Origin: Macrophomina tecta
Lineage: Eukaryota; Ascomycota; Dothideomycetes; Botryosphaeriales; Botryosphaeriaceae
DNA: 64,000 nucleotides
Assembly: GCA_024180945.1 (NCBI GenBank)
Contig: JAKSGN010000006.1
Coordinates: 3,906,001 to 3,970,000 of the forward strand
Direction of reading: 5' to 3'
A program made the position numbers and the translations under genes. The notes under the pieces are model-generated. The model saw only the letters and a program-made list of their open reading frames with translations. It was not told the origin of the DNA and did not search any database. Below, one piece after another: positions 1-11,990 of this stretch. Within the stretch, counting starts at the first letter, position 1. Each line of letters opens with the position of its first letter.

Positions 1-1805
<1,805 letters not shown>

Positions 1806-2527
1806 CTCGGTTGTCTCTCGTTCTGTCCTCGTTGCTGAAAAATGTTCGTGCCACTAGTGTCGCACTGGTACTGTTCCAGTGATGCTCCAAAGGCCAGGTT
1901 TCACGGAAGATGTGAGCAGAGGAGAGGCGGGCGCTGGCGCTTCTTATGCGGCGCTGCAGCTTCTCCACTTCTTTTCTTCCAATATAGCCACGGAGGAGGC
2001 GCCGCCGACGCCGTCTCGTACTATGGCATAACTGCCTGTTCAGTGCACGGAGGCTGCAGAAAGGAGCTGGTGGCGGCTCAGACAGCCGGCTTGTCACGAG
2101 CAACAGATGGCCTCTTCTGATTCTGCCGGATGGAGGGACGGAGGGGCAGAGGGAGGGCAGGCGGTCGAAGGGGCGGCGGGCCGGGATCGCGAGAGCGTTG
2201 AGGGGTCGGCGTGCCCCTCCATCGACGTCAGCGAATGCATCCCGACGTTTCCCCAACCAGCATCCCGCCCGCTCTCGACCCTCCGACTCCCGCCCCGCGT
2301 CTTCTCTCCGCACCTCCACATTTTCATGACGGAGGCATCATGGCACGACATAAAGCTGCCCGCCCGTCAGCGCATGCATCACCAAGCACTGCTTCTGCGT
2401 CAATCACACCCCCACCGTCCATTGCAGCGTAGCATTCCCGTAATACCCATATTATCTCGTTCTTTGCCGGTGCCGACTGCTTTTCCCTCCACGCCGCCCA
2501 GCTGCCGTTGTCGCAGAGCTCTCAGAA
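1806..2527. promoter_or_regulatory. Divergent intergenic region between GH1 and DUF1479 genes
   Basis: About 720 bp separating two divergent starts. It holds several purine- or pyrimidine-rich stretches and no open frame with convincing coding character. The reading frames that cross it run into the 5' end of the downstream gene and are compositionally unlike a protein. It presumably contains both promoters. Confidence 0.6.
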
Positions 2528-4117
2528 ATGCTGTCCACGCTCCGTCACACGTCGCGCCTCCGCGCCCGCGCCTCTCTGCCTGCCGCGCTCCACGCCACAC
2601 GCGCCGTCGCGACCGCACCCTCATCGACGCAAAAACGCGCAGGCGACATCTCGGATGCATTCGCCTCGTTGAGCGGAAAGGAATTCGCACCTCTCGAGCC
2701 GCGCATCGCCACGGTGAAGAAACAGCTCATCGCAGGACGAGAAGATGCCATTCGCGCATCGTGGGAGCGATTGCTCAAGGACCTGCGCTCCGAAGTCCCG
2801 CACATCGTCGAGACAGGCAGCAAGGTCGTTCCCGAGGTGGAGTACAAGGACATCGTGAACGGAACGGTGAGCCAAGAGTTCGTCGACGAGCACCGAAAAC
2901 GAGGTGTAGCTATCGTAAGGGGCGTTGTCGATGAGAAGGAGGCGCGAGGGTATAAAGAGGAGATTGAGGAATACGTGAGAGCGAATCCTCACACCAAGGG
3001 TGGGTTTCCATGGCATGATGCTTCCAGGACTGCAACTAACAACGATTTCCCAGCATTCCCCTCCGACAACCCGCAAGTCTTCGAGCTCTACTGGTCGCGG
3101 CCGCAAATGCGGGCGCGCACGCATCCAAACCTGCTCAACACACAGCGCTACCTGATGTCTTTCTGGCACTCGGCCGACCCGCATGCCCAGATCTCGACCC
3201 AGCACCCCACCGCCTACGCCGACCGGCTGCGCATCCGCCAGCCCGGTGACGCCAAGTTCGCCCTCGGCCCGCACGTGGACGGCGGCAGCGTCGAGCGGTG
3301 GGAGCCAGACGGCTACGGCCGCGGCCACGTCTACGACAGTGTCTTCGCCGGCGACTGGGAGTCCTACGACCCATGGGAGGCGTCCTGCCGACTGCCCGTC
3401 ATATCAGACATGTACCAAGGCGTCGGCGCGTGCAGCATGTTCCGCATGTTCCAAGGCTGGCTCAGCATGAGCGAGACCGGGCCCGGCGAGGGCACGCTGC
3501 TCGTCAACCCGCTCCTATCCCGCGCCACGGCCTACATTCTGCTGCGCCCCTTCTTCACCCCCAAGAAAGCGCCGCAAGATCCGCGCTCGGAGGTCTTCGA
3601 CGACGCCTTTCTCCACCCGGACAACTGGCAGCTTGAGCGCGAGCCGAGCAGCTGGCTGCAGGGCGCGACACCTGGCACCGGCCAGGAGCTCCGCCCCGCG
3701 CTTCATCCGCACCTCGACCTCGCGCGCTCCATGGTGCACGTACCCAAAGTCCGCCCGGGCGACTACGTTAGTTGGCACTGCGACGGCATCCACGCCGTCG
3801 ACCAGCGCCACGCCGGCGCCGGGGACTCCAGCGTCCTCTACATCCCCGCCTGCCCCCTCACTCCGGCGAACGCAGAGTACCTCGTCCGCCAGCGCGACTG
3901 CTTCCTGCGAGGCGTCCCGAGCCCGGACTTTGGCGGCGGCGAGGGTGAGAGCAGGCATGTTGGTAGGCCGAGTCGGGAGGACGTCGCGCGCTTGGCGGGG
4001 GCGGAAGGAAGGAGGGCCCTCGGGCTCGAGCAGTGGGATAGCACGGAGGAGGGGCTAGCGCCAGGGCAGCGCGCCGTGCTGGATCATGCGAATAGGATTT
4101 TGGGGTTCCATGTGTGA
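2528..4117 (+). CDS. DUF1479 family protein (putative Fe/2-oxoglutarate-type oxygenase)
   Basis: Protein of the DUF1479 family (related to bacterial YbiU and fungal Gig2-like proteins). Exons 2528-2999 and 3054-4117 give 511 residues. The 54-nt intron (GTGGGT...CCCAG) is a multiple of three and contains no stop, so an unspliced reading looks open; splicing restores the family sequence HTKAFPSDNPQVFELYW. An HxD pair occurs in GPHVDGGSVERW and a possible third ligand in SWHCDGIHAVD, which fits a cupin-fold iron site, although the reaction is not known. The first 30 residues are rich in Arg, Ala and Ser and poor in acidic residues, so mitochondrial targeting is possible. GC content is high with a C/G third-position preference. 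It is divergent from the GH1 gene. Confidence 0.9.
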   Translation: MLSTLRHTSRLRARASLPAALHATRAVATAPSSTQKRAGDISDAFASLSGKEFAPLEPRIATVKKQLIAGREDAIRASWERLLKDLRSEVPHIVETGSKVVPEVEYKDIVNGTVSQEFVDEHRKRGVAIVRGVVDEKEARGYKEEIEEYVRANPHTKGGFPWHDASRTATNNDFPAFPSDNPQVFELYWSRPQMRARTHPNLLNTQRYLMSFWHSADPHAQISTQHPTAYADRLRIRQPGDAKFALGPHVDGGSVERWEPDGYGRGHVYDSVFAGDWESYDPWEASCRLPVISDMYQGVGACSMFRMFQGWLSMSETGPGEGTLLVNPLLSRATAYILLRPFFTPKKAPQDPRSEVFDDAFLHPDNWQLEREPSSWLQGATPGTGQELRPALHPHLDLARSMVHVPKVRPGDYVSWHCDGIHAVDQRHAGAGDSSVLYIPACPLTPANAEYLVRQRDCFLRGVPSPDFGGGEGESRHVGRPSREDVARLAGAEGRRALGLEQWDSTEEGLAPGQRAVLDHANRILGFHV

Positions 4118-4960
4118 GGGTGAGGGGTGGATGATGAGGTTGGAGGGGGGGTTTGGGGAGGAGGAAGTATGAGTGGTGTGAGGATGTGTATGGGGGGTGA
4201 AAAGCATATGAGGAGCGTTTATACCAATTGTGATCAGATGCGGGTAATGCAAAGCGGGATTGTTCACTATTTCACTGACTGTGGTTTGCTGATTGGGGCT
4301 CGTTGCGTGAGCGAGTGTGCTCGTGCTCTCTTTCTGTTCACTTTCAGTTACGGTTTTTCCGCCGGGAGCAAATGATGAGCCTGGCATGGTGTTGGCTCAA
4401 GCCTTGTTAATATTCGTGACGATCTTATGTATCGGTAGTTATAGTGTATGAAGTTTGTTTTGTCTCCTTCGGTCGGCTGCCGAAAAGTACAGGTCCGAGT
4501 ATGCACGTCATTGGGCTGGAGATGGCTCCGGGGTCGCTTCTTACTGGTAGTCGGGGCATGAGATTACGTGGCCACGATAGCCAATGTGATTGGGTTCACG
4601 GGGCATTGAAGAATCCATATTAGGAAACTACCGACGTGTTATTTTTGTTCTTTCTTTCATAAAGAAAGCTGTGCAATTACTTTCGCCCTTGATCCTTGCC
4701 GGTAGGGGGGCCCGTATCCCGTACACAAACTCTGTCCGGGGCCCCTGTTTAGCCTTGTGAAAATTGGACGTTATGCTTACTCCTCCTCGCTCTTGCTCTG
4801 CTATGCCGCTGCGACCTACATACTTTTGATGCCCATATCCATTGCAACCAACTACTAGCCATGCCAGGTTTCGAGCAAGGGTGCAGAACACGCGTTACAT
4901 GTTCAGCAGTGCAAGGACCAAAAGGCTGTCGGTTCCGTGAGGCGTGTCGGAAAGAATGCG

Positions 4961-4980
4961 AAAAAAAAAAAAAAAAAAAA
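4961..4980. repeat. Poly-A tract
   Basis: Twenty consecutive A residues are seen directly. The tract is not linked to any coding feature and could be a retroposition scar or simple slippage. Confidence 0.9.
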
Positions 4981-5166
4981 GCACAAAATGACGCCCACAG
5001 CAATTTTCGCCTGCACGTTTGAAGGGTATGCAAAAGCATTTTAGAGGCGACGTTGCCACGGTTTTTCGGACTTGCTGCTTTTTGTCGTCGGTAGTATATT
5101 ACCGATGTCGCCATATTGCAGTGTTTCATGACAGGTTTTTGGTGTACGCACGAGGCAATGTCATAC

Positions 5167-5196
5167 GCGCGCACACACGCACACACACACACACAT
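5167..5196. repeat. (CA)n microsatellite
   Basis: An alternating CA tract with one interruption is read directly from the sequence; it ends in a TATA stretch. Confidence 0.85.
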
Positions 5197-5933
5197 ATAC
5201 ATGAACACGGAATCGACGGTGTGCTTATTTCTGTCTCAGACATACACCGTCTTGTGTGTCTGATTTTGGAGCGGAATTGGCTTGGGGGTGGCGGGGGGGC
5301 GGGGAGCGGAGGATGTGGAAATATAGAGTTTGCGGGGTGGGTGCAATTCCGCGCCTCCGCATTCGCGGAACAAGAAATTGGATCGGAAGCGTCTCCCCGA
5401 TGCGATATCCCTTTGTATAAATTGGCGGTGGTAACTCCGAGGGAATGGTTGAAGAAGACGGTCACGAGTCATATCGTACAGCTGTGTGATCGGTGTTTTG
5501 GTATCGGTCTTGTGAACTTTTGCCGAAATGACCACTACTGCAGCTCCCTGACGCCGGATTGGAAATTCCGAGGTCTGTAGACGTCTCCTGATTATTTCGT
5601 GCGCCGAAAGAAAAAAAAAAAAAAAGCCCAAATCATGATTCCACTCAGTGTGCTTGCTGCGGGGTATACTCATCCTGAAGAGCGCATCAGACCTGAAGGC
5701 AAGAAAGCAAACATAGAAAAACTCGCTATGTCAGAACCAGATGCCCCCAAAAACCGCAAGGGCCAGAAAAAATCAGGCCACAAGTCAGATATCCTACAGT
5801 CCGAACTGAAAACTTGATGGTAACGCTGAATGCTTTCCCACGACGACGACGATGAAGAAGAAGAATAAGAGGAAGAGGAAGAAGTCTGCCTCGTGCTCAG
5901 CGCTGCCCCGCGCAGGATTTGGCCCCGCGCCAT

Positions 5934-6940
5934 CTAGTCGTGTCTGGTGATGTAGTCCGGCAGACGCAACGGCTTCTTCCCGCCCTCGCCCTCATGCCTG
6001 CTGACAAGTTGACCGCCCGGCTGTGCCTTCTCGCCGCTTGACATGGCCCATATCTTGCCCCTCTCGACGCTCGCCTCGGGAATGGCCTTCATGAGAGGAA
6101 CCATCGATTTTCGAGGGTACCTAATGTATCTGGCAGGCGTCGAAGCAGGGGTTGAGGATTGCTCACGAGCCGGGGCCTGCGACTGCTGAGGTGGAGTCGC
6201 ATGCGCCGACTTCACCTGACGGGACCAGCAAGGGGAAGTCTCGCCGGTCTCTTGCCCAGTCAGCGCAGAGGAGTTCGAGTTGGACCGGTTCCTCCAGGGC
6301 TATGGACTAGTCGTCGGCCAGGAGCCCTGGTGGGCCTCGACGGTCTTCTCCTCCTCAGCACGCACAATGTCGAATGCCCCCGCCACGCGAGCGTTGGGTG
6401 TGTACCTGGCGCGGGCTGTGTCCATGATGTGGGAAAATACCTTCTTGGACTAGCTCACGGCTCTCGTGCGCAGCGATAAGGTGGGAACAGGCTGCTGGGA
6501 GCCGTGAACCGCAGTGTCACGAACAGCGTGGCCATGGTTCATGGCCGGCGTGAACGGTACTGTGAACATGATCGACTCATCCACAATGCCTGGAATGCCG
6601 CTGGGCTTGGCGTGCTCACCAGGAAGAAGGTGGCTCTCCGGCGTAGTGGCGGGGTTGGAATTTGGGGGTTTCTGAGTGGTTGTCGTGTTGCCCTCGAAGA
6701 TGGTGAAACGTGGCTTCTTGGACTTGAGAAAGATCATCGGCTCGGAGTCGCGTGTCTCGGGCTCGCTGACAGTATCGCTGGGTCATTCACTGGCAGCAAT
6801 GGGGAAGTGGAACTGAAGGGGTTGCTCAACTCTAGCTTAGATAGATTTGTAGGCCCCTTCTCGGTGGAAGAGTGGCTGGAGAGCGAACACCTAGGTCTTG
6901 TGACAGTGCGGTTCTCGAATATGGCGAAAGGAGTCGTCAT
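5934..6940 (-). pseudogene. Decayed gene of unknown function (frame shifts plus in-frame stop)
   Basis: Minus-strand sequence that reads like one Ser/Thr/Pro-rich protein whose frame changes several times. From the ATG at 6940 (MTTPFAIFENRTVTRP...) the frame is open to about 6780. There the natural continuation SDTVSEPETRDSEPMIF lies in another frame, which stays open to about 6450 (PRFTIFEGNTTTT). Near 6470-6440 the sense passes into a third frame (ESRELVQEGIF), then shifts again to MDTARARYTPNARVAGAFD. That frame meets TAG near 6302 and continues to KKPLRLPDYITRHD at 5934. No GT-AG pair of normal intron length explains these shifts. I do not recognise the family. Either the gene is recently inactivated or the assembly carries indels; the cause is unresolved. 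Confidence 0.5.
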
Positions 6941-8189
6941 GCCGCCGGTAGATCTTAATATAGGTTATCTGCTATGCTTTCGTCAGAATTTACTCATCCA
7001 AAAAGCGGTTGATTGGTTGTTTACCGGAGTGACCTCAAAAACGCGGTTGATAAAATGCTCAAAATTGGCGGAAGGTGGTGACTGTAGTAGAGGGTAGGCA
7101 GAGCCGTGTATGTGCTTGGGCCAGTTGCGCTGAAGAGAGATTTGGTGGGCGTGAATCTGTAGATATTTACATGATCTGCCGTTGATGATGGTCCCTAATC
7201 AAAGCTGCGAGGTGTAGGAAGGCTCGTCAGTCGAATTTGTGGTTCTTCGCTTTCGAGATGTTCACAGGTGGTCGCATTCATTCCGGGAAAGAGAGGCCCC
7301 AACCTAATGAGGCCGGTTTTATAGTGGTAGCTGGTTGATTAGCTGTGCTCGACATCATCTCTGTCAAACTACCATTTTTGTTCATGCAGAAAACCTTATG
7401 GGGGTCTAGTCAGAAGTTGCATTTGATTTGGCTCTGCTTCGGGATGGGCATAAACGGTGCTGGCCGATCAGGCTCACGTGCAATCACGCTGATTATTCAG
7501 TGCTTCACACAGTGTTGCCAGTCAAAATTTATAGACCGCTACAGATTTTCTTTGAGATATTCGTGTTGAATGCACGATTTCCAGTTCACTATGCGTTTTA
7601 CAGTGTCTGGCACTTGGCCCCGCGGCTTGCTTAACTGCAATCACTGCTTGCTTCATGAGTCGGAAGGCTGCGAGCGGCTTCCAAATTGTCATGCGCGCAT
7701 ACTGATCCGCTTTTTTGCGGGCTTACATGCACTGCTTGCCTGTTAGGTGGTGAGTACGTGGGCAGTCAGTGCTGAACATGAGCGAAAGATTGAAACTTTC
7801 GAATGCCTAAATAATGATAAATGGATCTATGCAATGGCCCTTTAAGTTATATCTATGTGCTCTTCCACAGACCATTCCAGATGGATTTGGCCTCTCAAAC
7901 AGGCACGTATCCGGCAACACTGCTTAAGCGGGCCTTTCGAATCGTATCAAAGAAAATCCGGCGCTTCAGCGGTAGCAGAATACTTTCCAGGTTCGCAAAA
8001 CAACGGAATGACAAAGAACCAGTCAAAGCGGCCGTACTTCGTAAATCCTTTCATTCAATCATTCCCCACACAATCTCTCTATACTCTATCATCTACAACC
8101 AAGTTTCTCATTGCTTACCAATAGCGGCCAGAGAGAATCATATCAACAAGAAAAAACATGCAAAAGAGGGTATACAGAACTACCATCGC
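6941..8189. other. Intergenic region, nothing recognised
   Basis: About 1.25 kb, more AT-rich than the neighbouring genes. It covers the upstream side of the decayed gene and the 3' flank of the P-type ATPase. Short open frames here have no coding character that I can recognise. Confidence 0.55.
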
Positions 8190-11100
8190 CTACCACGCAA
8201 TCCTGGCCACAAACCCCTTCGGCCACCTCCTCGCGGCATACTTCCTCGCCTCATCCAGCAACAATATTCCCATTCCAAATGCCATGGGCAAGAACCAATG
8301 CTCGACAGGCACACTCGTCGTCGCCAAGGTATCCTGCAGCTTCTTCGGATACAAGAACAAGAACGCGATGCCGAGCGAAAACAGAATGGCCGGGAAGAGC
8401 CAGAGATTGCGGGTCTCCTTGACCCACAGGGGAGGGTGCTCAAGGATAGACAGGCGCCGCGTGCGCACGGCCATAAGGTTGAACCACTGCATGACGACGA
8501 GGTTGACAAAGTAGATGGAGCTGGCCTGGTTGAGGATCTGGGTGTAACGCTCCTCCGACATGCCGTCGGGCACGGCGCCGAAGCCGAACCACAGGACCGA
8601 AAAGGCGATGCCCTGGCGCTGGGCGAACCAATACGCCATGGCGAACGACGAGACGGACTGCAGGACGCCGATGACGCCGTAGGCGTGTAGGATGAGCTTC
8701 CAGTCTACGAGGCGGTCCTTGCGCGGGTTGCGGGGGCGTTGCAGCAGGACGTCCGCCTCGGGCTTCTCGTACGCGATGGCCGTCGCGGCGGCACAGTCGG
8801 TGAAGCAGCAGATAATGATCATCAGGAAGGACGAGAGGACCTGCGGCAGCCCGAACACAACGTTTGTCATGACAGGCCAGAATTCGGAGAACGAGCCGGC
8901 CGGCAGCAGGTAGCAGATGGTCTTCTTGAGGTTGTCGAAGACGACCCGCCCGTACTTGACCGCCTCAACGACAGCCGAGAAGGACTCGAGGAGAACCATG
9001 TCGGCCGCCTCGATGGCGATATCGCTACCACCGCCCATGGCGATGCCGATGTCTGCTTGCTTGAGCGACGGCGCATCATTGACGCCGTCGCCCGTCATGC
9101 CCACTGTCTCGTGGCGCTCCTGCAGCTCAGTCACGATCTTGAGTTTCTGCTCGGGGGTGGTGCGCGCGAAGACGATTTCGTCGTACTTGCAGAGCGCGTC
9201 CCATTGGTCGTCGGTAAGAGAGTTCATGTCGCCGCCGCTGAGGACGATGGAGCGCGGCGCCCCGGGCGTGGTGGGGAGGGAGGGGACTATTTCGGGCGAC
9301 TTCTCGCCGGGTATGCGGTCGCTCTTCATCCAGAGACATGATACGTCATGGACATTATCGGGCGAGTTTGTGATGATACCGCACTCGGCCGCAATGGCTG
9401 CGGCCGTTAGTTGGAAGTCGCCGGTGACCATGAAAATTTTGATGCCCGCACCGCGCAGCGTCTTCACCACCTCGGGAATTTCGTCTCTGGGCGGATCAAC
9501 GATGGCGACGAGACCGACAAGCATGAGGCCGTTGGAGCCCTCGCCCATAATGGCATTCTCATAGTGAACCGACTGCACGTCGAGCCCGGCAACGTGCTTT
9601 GGAAGGATCTTCTGCGCCATCAAGATAACTCGTTTTCCTTGCTTCGACCAGATGTTTTTCGCGTCCTCGATAAGCTGTTTGTCGGCATCAGCAATGGGCT
9701 GTGCGCGTCCTTCGTAGTCCATGTAGCGTGTGCACCTAGGCAAGAGGATATCTGGAGCACCCTTGATCATCAAAACCTGGTCCTCGGGCCTGGGGTTCTC
9801 GCCGTCTAGGAGAGCGTCATTGCTGGGCTCGAAGACATCCCGCTGGGCGACCTGGATCATGAACTTGTTCTTGCTGTTGAAAGCCACGCGGTAGATGTTG
9901 CGCCATTTCTGCCGGCTCTCGTGGACAGATGCGAGGCCCTCGGAGAAGCGAAGGACAGCAGTATCAGTAGCGTCGCCGTTGATCTTGCGCTCAGACAGGG
10001 GCTGGTCCATCGTAGAAGCATCAAATTCGCCAGCATTGCAGATGCTGCCGATCAGGGCAAGCTGCTTACAGCCGAGGGAGGGCTCAGTGATGTCGACTGC
10101 AGCGCGCGAGAGCTGAACCTTGCCGACTCCCTCGGTGGCAGTCAGAGCATCGCGGCCGACAAGGCAGTCGGTCACACGCATCTGGTTCTTCGTCAAGGTG
10201 CCGGTCTTGTCGGAGCAGATGACGCTGACGGAGCCCAGGGTCTCCACAGTCTTGAGAGACTTGCAGAGGACCTTGTTCTGCCTCATGATGTTGGCGACGA
10301 TGGTCAAGCTGGCGGTGACGGCAATGGGCAGGCCCTAGAGTACTGTTAGCAAAGCGTATTATTTTCGTCGACCAGAGGCAACCTACTTCAGGAATGAATG
10401 CCACAGCTACACTGACACAGTCGACAATGAGCAGCGGGACGTTGATCCAGTCAGGGTGGTCTTTACGGAGCCAGCCAGCCCACACAGCGATGACGATGAT
10501 GACCATGGAAATCATGATGCAGACAATGATGCCGACGAAGAGGTAAATCTCCCTCTCCAGGTTGGTCAGACCAGTCTTGGGGGTACTGGTGAGTTTCGCA
10601 AGACGACCGAACACAGAAAGATCGCCGGTGCCGATGACAATGCCAACAGCAGAGCCGGAAACGCAATGAGTACCTGCCAAACCAATACATGCGGTTTCAA
10701 GGAAGTTGTCGTCGGTCTATTTAAGTTAGCAGAGGCGATGGCTGTGCAGAGCGCGGTCAACTCTCAAAGTATTGCGCAGTGCTCCTGCCGTGCGTAGTCA
10801 AAGCAGCCGTCCGGATGTAAGCGTCCACAAGAAGGGATGACACATACGTGCAAACGGCTGCTTCAACTCCACATGCCTGTTTGCACTTGCTGTTGCAATA
10901 CTTTCGAGCCTGGCCTCGGGGTTGTCAAGCCTTACCGAGTCAACTGTGCCGCGAAGAGGGGCTGTTTCACCGGTCAGGATGGAACGATCGAACTTGGCAT
11001 CCGGCGAAGCTTCAATAAAGCGAACATCGGCAGGGAGCTTGTCGCCCATCTTGATGTACAAAACATCACCGGGAACGATATCTGAGCCCTGCAGGTGCAT

Positions 11101-11990
11101 CTTGGTGCCGTCGCGAAGCAAGAGGCACTCCTCGGGCAGCATCGTCTTGATGGAAGACATGACCCTGGAGCTAGTCCAGTCTGCGGCTGTGTCAGTCATG
11201 GCCATGATAACCGAGTGTTAAGCGCACCTTGATAGAAGTTGAAGAAGGCCTGTATGAAGAAAACGGCGGCCAGCACAATCGCCAGAGCCAGGTTGGCTAT
11301 GGCTGGAGGGTCTCCGAGAGGCTTCCATGCGATGAAAACGAGGATGGACGCTGTCAGGAGGATGGTGCCGAAGCCGCCGAAGAAGTATCCTACGAATTTG
11401 CGAAACCATGTTGACGGAGGAGGCGAGGGGACATTGGGGCCGTATTCCTTGAGCTTGCGAGTGGCGGCATCACGAGTGAGACCCTGTTGGATGGATGTTG
11501 ACAGGCGAAGGCACAGTTCGTTGGGGGTGATCAGGTGCCAGTCAATGGTAGCATAGTCTACGAGATCAGCGCTGCAACACCTCAGCCAACGGCAGCTGTC
11601 GCTCGCTTACCGAACTCGTCGCCAGCCTTCTTTTTGGGCTTCGCCTTGAGGGCAATCTCTTCAGCCTCCTTGGCCTGGCTTTGTTCGACGTTGAAGGACC
11701 TGGCAAGCGTCAGCGGGAGGGGCTTGAGGGAGCCCGGCCGGATCATACAGAGTGCGGAACTGAATGGGCAGGGCAACGCCAGGCTCAACCTCGCGACGAG
11801 CAAAGGAGCGCGAGGTGCGAGCAGACAAGGCCGACTCAGTGGAGCCGCGGCGACGCAGACTCCTGCGACGCTGGGCCTCGACATCATCGGCGTAGCGGAT
11901 GCGATTGGGGGCTTTGGAGATGAGGTCAGGGTCATCGTCCAGGTGCCTGGGATTTGACGCCGGAGGAGCGGACGAGCTTGCTTCGGCCAT
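8190..11990 (-). CDS. P-type ATPase, type IIC (Na+/K+-ATPase alpha-like), divergent ion site
   Basis: A cation-pumping P-type ATPase of the plasma or an internal membrane. Minus-strand exons 11990-11749, 11699-11611, 11557-11228, 11180-10936, 10716-10387 and 10334-8190 give 1126 residues. Seen in order: a basic, Ser/Arg-rich cytosolic N-terminus; the cation-transporter N domain (YATIDWHLITP); the M1-M2 hairpin; an actuator domain with LTGET (family usual TGES); M4 with IPEGLPIAVT; the phosphorylation motif ICSDKTGTLT (Asp454); the MVTGD and TGDGVNDAP hinge motifs; then M5-M10. The fourth intron is long (219 nt) and open in part. Splicing joins GTVDS to TDDNFLETACIG, as in relatives. M5 and M6 lack most residues that bind Na+ and K+ in animal pumps (see findings), so the transported ion is uncertain. 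No beta-subunit gene is seen nearby. Confidence 0.93.

Larger units (their letters stand above)
4118..5933. other. Intergenic region, no gene seen; poly-A and CA repeats
   Basis: About 1.8 kb without a supportable gene. A 20-nt A run lies at 4961-4980, a (CA)n microsatellite at about 5167-5196 and a second A run near 5609-5623. Open frames here (for example minus strand 5465-4749) translate these repeats into homopolymers and resemble no protein family. Confidence 0.6.

Noticed and set aside
2107..2934. 275-codon plus-strand frame overlapping the DUF1479 start
   Set aside because: Overlaps the true N-terminus in another frame and is Arg/Pro-rich without domain.
4749..5465. 238-codon minus-strand frame
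   Set aside because: Translates microsatellites and poly-A into Cys/Val and Phe runs; no domain and no splice context.
8739..9341. 200-codon plus-strand frame opposite the ATPase
   Set aside because: Exact antisense shadow of the P and N domains of the ATPase; no independent evidence.
10848..10935. Apparent coding continuation of ATPase exon 4 (LDNPEARLESIATASANRH)
   Set aside because: It is open-frame intron sequence. A donor GTAAGG at 10935 joins GTVDS to TDDNFLET, matching the family, and is the only choice with correct phase.
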